Below are positions 26,093 to 34,059 of a stretch of 64,000 nt of DNA, one piece after another. The stretch is taken from assembly GCA_964481145.1 (NCBI GenBank), contig CAYZTA010000022.1:15921-79920 (forward strand), written 5' to 3'. How positions within the stretch are numbered: position 1 is the stretch's first letter; each line of letters begins with the position of its first letter. This DNA is from Sandaracinus sp964481145 (GTDB lineage: Bacteria > Myxococcota_A > Polyangia > Polyangiales > Sandaracinaceae). Under the pieces are notes generated by a model. It saw only the letters and a list, made by a program, of their open reading frames with translations. It was not told the DNA's origin and searched no databases. The translations under genes and the position numbers were made by a program.

Positions 26093-27082
26093 TCAAACCC
26101 AGTGTTCGCGTCGGTACCACTCGAGCGTCTCTCGAGTTCCGCGCCCCACGGGGTATTCGTGGGTCCATCCAAGCGCTTCACGGATGGCCGTGCTGCGGCA
26201 AGTCCATGCCTCCTGAGCGCCCATTTTCAGTTTTTGCCGATTGAAGAGGCGCGGCTTGCCGTCGATCTTCGTGGCGAGCTCACCTCCGAACGCGGCCAAG
26301 TGCGTGAGAAACTCAGGAAGATTGATGTCGAACACACGCCGATTCGCCGCATCGACGATCGCCGCTTGGAACTGCTCCCACGTGATGGGATGATCGTCAC
26401 ATACGAAAAACCCTCGCCCGATCGCGTTCTCGTGAGCTGCCGCGAGCAGCGTCGCGCGGATGAAATCATCGACGTAAATGGCCGAAAACAAGCGCTTCCG
26501 GTTGCCGAAGAATACGTTGCGCCCGTGGCTTATCTCTTTGAAGAGCTCGAAATAGTCAATGTCGCCAGGACCGTACACTCCCCCCGGCCTCAAGATCGTC
26601 CAGGGCACACGATCCCCCATCGCTTCGACCGCATGCTCCGCTTCTAGTTTGCTCTGTCCATAGAACTCGATCGGTCTGCGCGGATCGTTTTCGATGTGGG
26701 GTCGCGTGGGACTCGAAGGTCCATACGACGTCAGCGACGAGACGTGAATGAAGCGCTTGATGCCCGGGTGCTCTTTCGCAATGGCATCGATGAGATTCTT
26801 GGTGGGTATGACATTGGCGCGTCGGAAATCATCGTAAGTCACCCCTTTGGTCGCACCCGCAACGTGAAATACGTAGTCAGGCTTCTCGTCTCGAAGGACC
26901 CGCGACAACGACGCGACATCGCTATATTCCGCTTCGACCGAGCGCCCTCGCTTCGCAGCGGGAGAGCCCTGTCGTCGAATCGCAACCACATCCAAGCCCG
27001 ACTCGAGCAGTGCGTCGCGTAAACGCCCCCCGATGAATCCGCTTGCTCCGGTAATCAGCGCTTTTCCTTCGATGCCTTTCAT
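26093..27082 (-). CDS. NAD-dependent epimerase/dehydratase (extended SDR)
   Basis: 329 aa from the ATG at 27082; the frame upstream to 27238 crosses the divergent promoter region. Rossmann motif TGASGFIGG at residues of about 9-17, VFHVAGAT, the catalytic SSLTSYG and YGQSK (YxxxK), and RPGGVYGPGD identify an extended short-chain dehydrogenase that acts on nucleotide sugars or related substrates. The substrate cannot be told from sequence. It lies directly upstream of the GNAT-nitrilase gene and divergent from the NtrC-type regulator, which might control it. Confidence 0.92.
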   Translation of the reverse strand: MKGIEGKALITGASGFIGGRLRDALLESGLDVVAIRRQGSPAAKRGRSVEAEYSDVASLSRVLRDEKPDYVFHVAGATKGVTYDDFRRANVIPTKNLIDAIAKEHPGIKRFIHVSSLTSYGPSSPTRPHIENDPRRPIEFYGQSKLEAEHAVEAMGDRVPWTILRPGGVYGPGDIDYFELFKEISHGRNVFFGNRKRLFSAIYVDDFIRATLLAAAHENAIGRGFFVCDDHPITWEQFQAAIVDAANRRVFDINLPEFLTHLAAFGGELATKIDGKPRLFNRQKLKMGAQEAWTCRSTAIREALGWTHEYPVGRGTRETLEWYRREHWV

Positions 27083-27154
27083 GGCCGCCGATCTACCACA
27101 AACACAGGCAATGTCCCTTGCGAGGACCTCGAAAAGACAGGATCCTGCGGAGGC

Positions 27155-28555
27155 ATGGTGAACACTCCAAAAGCGCGCGTGCTCGTGGTGGATGACGATC
27201 GCGCGGTCGGCATGGTGCTCGCATCTCTTCTCGCGCAAGCAGGCTATCAGTCACACCACGTGACGGGTGGCGCAGAAGCGCTCGCGGCGCTCACATCGCG
27301 CGGTTTCGATCTCGTTCTCTCGGACGTGCGCATGCCCGGGATGGACGGCATGGAGTTGCTCTCCGAGGTGAAGCGGAAGGCACCCGACGTGCCCGTCTTG
27401 CTCATGACTGCACACGGTTCAGTGCCACTCGCCGTCGAAGCCATGAAGAACGGCGCAGCCGACTTTCTCCTCAAGCCCTTCGATCGCGAAGAGATCCTCT
27501 ACACGCTCGAAAAGGCGCTCGCGGGTGTCGCCAAGGCCGCAGCTCACCCTCCTCCGCTCTCGTCGCCGCCCCATCGGGGAGCGATGATCGGAGAGACCCC
27601 CGTGATGAAAGATTGCTTCGAGCGCATCAGGAAAGCGGCCCCAACGCTCGCCACCGTGCTCGTGCGCGGTGAGAGCGGCACTGGCAAAGAGGTCGCCGCT
27701 CGCGCCGTGCACGAATGGTCTCCGCGCAACCAAGGGCCATTCGTCGCCGTGCACTGCGCAGCGCTGCCCGACAACCTGCTCGAAAGCGAGCTCTTCGGAT
27801 ACGAAAAAGGCGCATTCACCGGCGCGACTCAGCGCAAGCCTGGGAGGGTCGAGCTCGCCGAGGGAGGGACTCTCTTCCTCGATGAAATCGGCGATATCAG
27901 CCTACAAGTGCAAGTGAAACTTTTGCGTTTGCTCCAGGAGCGCGAGTTTCAAAGACTCGGAGGTACCCACCCAGAGAAGGCCGATGTCCGTTTCGTGGCC
28001 GCGACCCATCGTGATCTCGATGCGATGGTGGCGGCCGGAACGTTTCGCGAAGATCTTTTTTATCGACTCAACGTGGTTCCAATCTGGTTGCCTGCTCTCC
28101 GCGAACGACGCGCAGACATCCGCGTTCTCGCCGAGCGGTTCGTGAAGGAGCTCGGAGAACAAAATGGGCGACCGAACTTGAGCTTCGACAAAACCGCATA
28201 TTCAGCCCTCGAAACACACGACTGGCCTGGCAACGTCCGCGAGCTGCAAAATTTCATCGAACGATTGGTGGTTTTTGCCGAGCGCGAGGTGCTCTTTGGA
28301 ACCGAGATCGAGCAAGAGCTCCGTCGTCTCGATCAATCGCAGCTCCACACCTTCTCGGCGTCCGCTCCATCACCTTCGACTCCGCCGCCAGCGACCTTGG
28401 ATGCACAAAGGCAAGAAGCAGAGAAACAGGCCGTCAAAGATGCACTCGCCCGGGCCCGGGGAAACCGCACGCAGGCCGCACGCCTCCTCGGGATCAGCCG
28501 AAGAACCCTCTATAACAAGCTCGGAGAATTGGGATTGGGCTCAGAAATATCGTAG
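27155..28555 (+). CDS. NtrC-family sigma-54-dependent response regulator
   Basis: 466 aa with the full three-domain order. The receiver domain spans residues of about 8-120 (VLVVDDDRAVG, phospho-acceptor Asp in LSDVRMPGMDG, Lys in LKPFD). The AAA+ domain covers about 145-375 with Walker A GESGTGKE, the sigma-54 contact loop GAFTGA, Walker B LFLDEIGD and the R-finger region. A Fis-type helix-turn-helix closes the protein (NRTQAARLLGISRRTLYNKL). It activates sigma-54 RNA polymerase after phosphorylation. No histidine kinase is adjacent, so its partner is encoded elsewhere. GGAGG lies just before the ATG. Confidence 0.96.
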   Translation: MVNTPKARVLVVDDDRAVGMVLASLLAQAGYQSHHVTGGAEALAALTSRGFDLVLSDVRMPGMDGMELLSEVKRKAPDVPVLLMTAHGSVPLAVEAMKNGAADFLLKPFDREEILYTLEKALAGVAKAAAHPPPLSSPPHRGAMIGETPVMKDCFERIRKAAPTLATVLVRGESGTGKEVAARAVHEWSPRNQGPFVAVHCAALPDNLLESELFGYEKGAFTGATQRKPGRVELAEGGTLFLDEIGDISLQVQVKLLRLLQEREFQRLGGTHPEKADVRFVAATHRDLDAMVAAGTFREDLFYRLNVVPIWLPALRERRADIRVLAERFVKELGEQNGRPNLSFDKTAYSALETHDWPGNVRELQNFIERLVVFAEREVLFGTEIEQELRRLDQSQLHTFSASAPSPSTPPPATLDAQRQEAEKQAVKDALARARGNRTQAARLLGISRRTLYNKLGELGLGSEIS

Positions 28556-28558
28556 CCA

Positions 28559-28575
28559 CTAAACGTTTGTTCACT
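28559..28575 (+). promoter_or_regulatory. LexA-box-like sequence upstream of uvrA
   Basis: CTAAACGTTTGTTCACT at 28559-28575 agrees at 15 of 17 positions with the Myxococcus xanthus LexA motif as I recall it (CTRHAMRYBYGTTCAGS); only the last two bases differ. It lies in the short space between the NtrC-gene stop and uvrA, 24 bases before the ATG at 28599. This fits SOS control of uvrA. Confidence 0.6.
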
Positions 28576-28598
28576 TCGATGTGCAGCACGTGCTAGAG

Positions 28599-31553
28599 AT
28601 GGCGCCCATGCCGCCTCGTTCGACGACGTACTCCCCGAAGCTCTCCCCTAAATCCAAAGGCAAAGGCTCGAACCGCGGGGTCGAGCGACACGATTGCATC
28701 GAGGTGCTCGGCGCGCGCGAGCATAACCTTCAGATCGATCATCTCTCGATCCCGAAAAATTCACTCGTCGTTTTCACGGGGCCGAGCGGTTCGGGGAAGA
28801 GCTCTCTCGCCTTCGACACACTCTACGCCGAAGGCCAGCGACGTTACGTCGAGTCTCTGTCCGCGTATGCGCGTCAGTTCCTAGGACGCCTCGATCGCCC
28901 AGCCGTCGAACGGCTGCGCGGCCTCGCTCCCACGATCGCGATCGAACAAAAGAGCGCAACCAACAATCCTCGCTCGACGGTCGGCACGATCACCGAAATC
29001 CACGACTACCTTCGTGTGCTCTGGGCCAAAGCGGGACGTCAACATTGCATCGAGTGTGGCAAAGAGGTGCGCGGCAGAAGCAGAGAAGAGATCACCAATG
29101 ATGTGCTCAGCCTCTCTTCGGGCACTCGCTTTGTCGTGCTCGCTCCTCTCATCACCCATCGTAAAGGCGAGTTCAAAGAGCTCTTCACGGAGCTCGCCTC
29201 GCGAGGCTTCGCTCGGATCCGCATCGACGGCGACATCCATCGGCTCGATGCGCCCAAGAACATCGACAAAAAGCGCAAACACACCATCGAGCTCGTGATC
29301 GATCGCCTCACGGTCGAAGCCAGCTCTCGCCCCCGCATCGCCGAAGCGATCGAGCTGGGTCTGACGGAAGGCAAAGGCGAGCTGCTCATCCTGCCCGAAG
29401 AAGATGCCGAGCCGCTCCGCTTCAGCGCCTCGCGTGCGTGCTGCGGCCGCACGTATCCCGAGCTGAGCCCACAATCTTTCTCATTCAACTCACCGCTTGG
29501 CTTTTGCGAGGCATGCAACGGCCTTGGCACCCGCACCGAAATCGATCCCGATCTCGTCGTGCCCGATCGGACGAAATCGATTCGACAAGGCGCGATCGCG
29601 CCTTGGGCAACTTCAGTCGAACGCGGCGAAGGTTGGACCTTTCGCATCATCGAAGCGATGAGCGAGGCCACCGGGGTCGACTTGGATGTCCCTTTCGAAA
29701 AGCTCGGCAAAAAGCTGGAAGAGACCGTGCTCTACGGCCTCGATGGCAAGAAGATTCGCGTGACTTGGGGACGAGAGGGCACCGAGTCTCATGGAAGTTG
29801 GGGCGTCCGATTTCATGGTGTGATCCCAACGCTGATGCGGCGTTATCGCGAGACGACGTCTGAGCGAATGCGCGATCATTATCGGAAATACATGCGTGAA
29901 ATCGCGTGCGATGAGTGTGGTGGCAATCGCCTGCGAAAAGAATCGCAAGCAGTGAAAGTCGCCGCTCGCTCTTTGTCTGAGGTCACATCGGCCACGGTGC
30001 GCGACACCCATACGTGGTTCAGCAACGACATCCAACTGAGCTCGAGCGAAGCACGCATCGCAGAGGGCGTGTTGCGCGAGATTCGCTCGCGGCTCGGCTT
30101 CTTGCTCGACGTGGGGCTCGAATATCTGACGCTCGATCGTTCAGGTCCCTCGCTCTCGGGTGGAGAAGCGCAGCGCATTCGACTCGCAAGCCAGCTTGGA
30201 AGTGAGCTCTCGGGTGTCATGTATGTGCTCGATGAACCTTCGATCGGGCTCCACCCGCGAGACAACGAACGGCTCATTCGAACCCTGCGCAACCTGCGCG
30301 ACCTCGGCAATTCGGTGCTCGTCGTCGAGCACGACGAAGAGACGATTCGAGCGGCCGATCATCTGATCGACTTCGGTCCAGGTGCCGGGTCTCTGGGCGG
30401 ACGCGTACTCTACAGCGGGAGTCCGGATGGCATCGTTCGAACGAAGAACAGCATCACCGGAGACTATCTCTCCGGCCGCAAAAAAATCGAAGTGCCGCGA
30501 ACCCGCCGAAAGAGCCGTGGAGAGCTCACGGTGCGGGGCGCACGCGAGCACAACCTGAAGGACATCGATGTCTCGTTTCCGATCGGATGTTTGGTGGCGC
30601 TCACTGGACCGAGTGGCGCAGGAAAAAGCTCTCTCGTGGATGGCATTCTCTTGCCGGCACTCGAGCGCGCGCTTCATGACTCGTCGAACGCGATCGGACG
30701 ACATCGCACGATCGAAGGGATCGAACACATCGACAAAGTGATCTCGATCGATCAGCGCCCAATCGGGCGCACTCCACGCTCCAATCCAGGCACCTACACC
30801 AAAGCCTTCGATGAGATTCGCGCAATTTTCGCGTCGCTTCCAGAATCACGGGCGCACGGATGGGAGGCTGCGCGCTATTCCTTCAACGTCAAAGGCGGGC
30901 GTTGCGAGGCGTGTCAGGGCGATGGCGTCGTGCGGGTCGAAATGCACTTTCTGAGCGATGTGTATGTCCCTTGTGATGTCTGTGGTGGAAAACGTTATGA
31001 CGCAGAGACGCTCACCGTGCGTTTCAAAGGCAAGTCGATCGCCGATGTGATCGAGACCAGCATCGCGGAGTGTCTCGAACTTTTCGCCGCCTATCCATCG
31101 CTCGCGCGCATTCTGAAGACGCTCGTCGATGTGGGTCTCGGGTATGCGAAGATCGGTCAGCCTGCGCCCACCCTGAGTGGTGGCGAAGCCCAGCGTGTCA
31201 AGCTCGCGAAAGAGCTCGCGCGCACCCAGACCGGGCGCACGCTTTACCTTCTCGACGAACCGACGACGGGGCTTCATTTCGAGGATGTGCGCCATTTGCT
31301 CGATGTGCTCACGAGATTGGTCGATGCAGGCAATACGGTCGTCGTCATCGAGCATCATTTGGATGTGATCAAATGCGCCGATTGGGTCATCGATCTCGGG
31401 CCTGATGGAGGCGACGCGGGCGGACGAATCGTGGCCCAAGGAACGCCCGAGCAAATCGCGACGCACCGTTCGAGCTCCACAGCCCAATGGCTCAGGCCTC
31501 TTTTAGAGGGGCCTGGAGCTCATGCTCCCAAAGCCAAAACGCGACGGTCTTAA
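28599..31553 (+). CDS. uvrA: UvrABC excinuclease subunit A
   Basis: 984 aa from the ATG at 28599; GTG at 28581 or ATG at 28608 are possible starts, and the conserved part begins near HDCIEVLGAREHNL. It is a double ABC ATPase: first Walker A GPSGSGKSS, signature LSGGEAQRIRLASQLGS; second Walker A GPSGAGKSS, signature LSGGEAQRVKLAKEL. Zinc-finger Cys pairs are seen in CIECG, and in CEACQGDG with CDVCGGKRY. It finds helix-distorting lesions and loads UvrB. A LexA-like box lies directly upstream. The longer N-terminus of about 30 residues is Ser/Lys-rich. Confidence 0.97.
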   Translation: MAPMPPRSTTYSPKLSPKSKGKGSNRGVERHDCIEVLGAREHNLQIDHLSIPKNSLVVFTGPSGSGKSSLAFDTLYAEGQRRYVESLSAYARQFLGRLDRPAVERLRGLAPTIAIEQKSATNNPRSTVGTITEIHDYLRVLWAKAGRQHCIECGKEVRGRSREEITNDVLSLSSGTRFVVLAPLITHRKGEFKELFTELASRGFARIRIDGDIHRLDAPKNIDKKRKHTIELVIDRLTVEASSRPRIAEAIELGLTEGKGELLILPEEDAEPLRFSASRACCGRTYPELSPQSFSFNSPLGFCEACNGLGTRTEIDPDLVVPDRTKSIRQGAIAPWATSVERGEGWTFRIIEAMSEATGVDLDVPFEKLGKKLEETVLYGLDGKKIRVTWGREGTESHGSWGVRFHGVIPTLMRRYRETTSERMRDHYRKYMREIACDECGGNRLRKESQAVKVAARSLSEVTSATVRDTHTWFSNDIQLSSSEARIAEGVLREIRSRLGFLLDVGLEYLTLDRSGPSLSGGEAQRIRLASQLGSELSGVMYVLDEPSIGLHPRDNERLIRTLRNLRDLGNSVLVVEHDEETIRAADHLIDFGPGAGSLGGRVLYSGSPDGIVRTKNSITGDYLSGRKKIEVPRTRRKSRGELTVRGAREHNLKDIDVSFPIGCLVALTGPSGAGKSSLVDGILLPALERALHDSSNAIGRHRTIEGIEHIDKVISIDQRPIGRTPRSNPGTYTKAFDEIRAIFASLPESRAHGWEAARYSFNVKGGRCEACQGDGVVRVEMHFLSDVYVPCDVCGGKRYDAETLTVRFKGKSIADVIETSIAECLELFAAYPSLARILKTLVDVGLGYAKIGQPAPTLSGGEAQRVKLAKELARTQTGRTLYLLDEPTTGLHFEDVRHLLDVLTRLVDAGNTVVVIEHHLDVIKCADWVIDLGPDGGDAGGRIVAQGTPEQIATHRSSSTAQWLRPLLEGPGAHAPKAKTRRS

Positions 31554-31697
31554 CCTCACATGGGTAGGGAGCCCACTTGGCCTCCGCCTTGCGAGCGACT
31601 CACGTATCGACACTTGCGCTTGGCCCTTTGGCTCCCCACGAAATCTAGACTGCGATCGGTTCGTTCACTCGAAGCGGACTGGTCGACTGCACCCCCT

Positions 31698-31709
31698 GTT
31701 CTGCAGAAC
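31698..31709. promoter_or_regulatory. Perfect 12-bp palindrome between uvrA and the SEC-C gene
   Basis: GTTCTGCAGAAC is a perfect palindrome about 90 bases before the SEC-C/RelE-like gene. The surrounding 226 bases after uvrA hold no gene. It could be an operator for a dimeric regulator; this rests on symmetry only. Confidence 0.3.
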
Positions 31710-31799
31710 CGGCCCGGTGGTCGAAATTCATCATGAAATGCGGACGAGGGTTGTGGTGTTACACGAGTAATAGGCCCCGTGCACGTCAGGAACTCCAAG

Positions 31800-34037
31800 G
31801 TGACTCGCCTTCAAAAGCTCACCCGAAACACGTCGGTGGAAAATCCCTCGGTCTCATCCGGGATGGATTCCATCGACGCATCTTCTTCTCCGTCCACATC
31901 CCTGCACGCGTCTGGAGCAAGCACCGCACGCGTCCAACGGGGGAACAGTCCGTCTGATGTGGTACCGCGCAGCAAACCGCGGATCGATCTCGAACTGCTG
32001 ACACGTGCTCGCAGCGCACCACTCACACGCGACGCCATCAGCGGACTTGCCCGCACCACAGCGGAGCAACTCTCCATCACACTCGAACATGCCCTCGATA
32101 TTCGGGACATCAAAGCTGCCACAGCGCTCGCGCTCGCAATGGCCGCACAGAACGCAGAGCTCGCGCCCAGTGTGGTGCTGCGCCTCATTCCGGACATCGA
32201 TCAACGTGACCTCGTTCCATCTCTTCTCCGAGCATGTGGTCGCTCATCGGAGGAGCGCCTCGATGTCATGAGGCAGGTCATCGAACGTGGGCAACTGAGT
32301 CACGATCGCGAAGCGATCGTGGTGTTCTTGGCGTCCGAGCTGCTCGGAGATCCGCCATGGTCTGCCCCTTGGCCGGGTCTGATTCGTACGTTGGCTCGGC
32401 AACAACTGGGCAATGAAGCCGGGATTCTGCTCGGACTCGTGATCGCGAAATCAGATCGCGAAGACATCAAAACGGTCGGCGAAGAGTGGCTCGAGTTGAA
32501 TGAGAAGAGCAACGCCGAGGAGGTTGCGAAATTCTGGCTCGAAGGGTTGACTGAGCCTGTCCTCGATATCTTGCCTGAAACCGAACCGCCCCGTGTGATC
32601 GCGGGGTACACGGTTCGCAAAGCTCAAGAGCGGCCTGGTCGTAACGACACATGCCATTGCGGTAGCGGAAAGAAATACAAGAAGTGTTGCGCCTCGAAGG
32701 ACGAGGCACAGGAACGCGTCTCGGAGACTCCTCAAACCGATATCGCGCGGGCGAGCGCGAGCGACGTCGAAGGCATGCGCATCCAAGAAGTCCTCGCGCT
32801 CCCCTTCGATCAACTCGCGCGGCCTGCGCTCGTGGCAGCCATCCGGCAATTGCGCGCATACCATCGATGGGAAGATGCAGAGCGCGCATTGGACGTGCTC
32901 GATACGAGCAAAGATTCGGATGGCGAACAGGTCGAAGAGCTTCGCGAGTTCCTCATGGAAGAGGCCCTTCGGATGCGCGCGCTCGACGTGCTCGACCGTC
33001 AGCTCGAGAAGATGCGCGAACCTGAAGAGGTCAAGCAACGGATAAGGGCTGGAATCGAATGTGCGCGCCCGAGTGTCACCACGCTGAGTGTGCTCGATGA
33101 GCAGGCTCGACAGGGCCTCTTGGGCGATATCGACGCCACAGCCGATGTCGCATTCTCGCTTCTCGATCACGCGCCAGCCCTTGGAATTCTCGTTGCGCGC
33201 GGTGCGCTCGACCCCGAGCGCATCGAGGACAGCGATACACTGCTCGAAGAAATCGAGTGTGCGCGTGATCGACTCGAATTGCCGCCCGGAGATCCGTTCG
33301 GCTCTCTCTACGACGAATGGGTCGAAGATCGGAAAGCCGAGAGCGCACGCAAAGAAGCCGCGCACGGCGAGCTCGCGCGAACACGCATCGAGTTGGAGCG
33401 CGCCGAACAAGAAGTCAACGCGCGCCAAGCGCAAGTCGTCGTGCTCGAACATGAAGTGCGCGACCTTCGTGAGCGACTCGAACGCCATGTACAGCGCGAG
33501 CAAAACGCCTCTATGCCGCAAGACGCAATTCTGTCGGCATACCGAAGCGCAGAAGAAAACCGGCAGCGACTTGCGAGAAAAGTCGAAGAGATGAAAGCGC
33601 TGCTTGCAGAGAGCAATGTGGAGCGAGCCGCTCTTCGCGAGCAGGTCGCCGAGCTCGAAGCCGCACGCGAGGCGATGTCGCGACGGAGCGATGCCGACAG
33701 CGCAGAGATCGCGCTCGATGTGATCGAAGAAGAGAAGACGGGCGAAGAGGCGACGATGCCCGTCCGTATTCCTATTTTCGCCGCCCGTTCGATCGAGGCG
33801 TTGAGTGAGATGCCGCCCAAAGTTGGACGGCAGGCGGTCACGATCGCAGGGCGGCTCGGTTCTGGCGATCGTGCCGCATGGCGAGACGTCAAACGGATGC
33901 AGGGCATGGAAGGTGTGTGGACCGCCCGCATCGGCATTCACCATCGACTGATTTTCACGGTCGACGAGGAGCACCTCCAGGTGCGCGATGTCGTCACGCG
34001 AGAAGCGCTGCTGACGACACTCGAGCGATATCGATAG
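31800..34037 (+). CDS. SEC-C zinc motif / coiled-coil / RelE-like fusion protein
   Basis: 745 aa if GTG 31800 (AGGA eight bases upstream) is the start; GTG 31779 and ATG 31863 are alternatives. After a Ser-rich leader, helical repeats run to about residue 270. A SEC-C zinc motif follows at about 280-297 (PGRNDTCHCGSGKKYKKCC), then more helical repeats, a coiled coil at about 515-630 (ELERAEQEVNARQAQVVVLE), and a final 90-residue domain. That last part (GSGDRAAWRDVKRMQG, WTARIGIHHRLIFTVDE, VRDVVTREALLTTL) has the strand order of RelE/ParE-type toxins. SEC-C motifs, as in SecA, can bind SecB or ribosomes. The fusion suggests a translation- or protein-quality-linked factor. The function is unknown. 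Confidence 0.78.
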   Translation: MTRLQKLTRNTSVENPSVSSGMDSIDASSSPSTSLHASGASTARVQRGNSPSDVVPRSKPRIDLELLTRARSAPLTRDAISGLARTTAEQLSITLEHALDIRDIKAATALALAMAAQNAELAPSVVLRLIPDIDQRDLVPSLLRACGRSSEERLDVMRQVIERGQLSHDREAIVVFLASELLGDPPWSAPWPGLIRTLARQQLGNEAGILLGLVIAKSDREDIKTVGEEWLELNEKSNAEEVAKFWLEGLTEPVLDILPETEPPRVIAGYTVRKAQERPGRNDTCHCGSGKKYKKCCASKDEAQERVSETPQTDIARASASDVEGMRIQEVLALPFDQLARPALVAAIRQLRAYHRWEDAERALDVLDTSKDSDGEQVEELREFLMEEALRMRALDVLDRQLEKMREPEEVKQRIRAGIECARPSVTTLSVLDEQARQGLLGDIDATADVAFSLLDHAPALGILVARGALDPERIEDSDTLLEEIECARDRLELPPGDPFGSLYDEWVEDRKAESARKEAAHGELARTRIELERAEQEVNARQAQVVVLEHEVRDLRERLERHVQREQNASMPQDAILSAYRSAEENRQRLARKVEEMKALLAESNVERAALREQVAELEAAREAMSRRSDADSAEIALDVIEEEKTGEEATMPVRIPIFAARSIEALSEMPPKVGRQAVTIAGRLGSGDRAAWRDVKRMQGMEGVWTARIGIHHRLIFTVDEEHLQVRDVVTREALLTTLERYR

Positions 34038-34059
34038 GAAATCGAATTCCCTATTCAGA

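Noticed and set aside
32451..33974. 507-codon open frame on the minus strand
   Set aside because: Antisense to the SEC-C fusion gene, which has a clear zinc motif; no domain in the minus frame.
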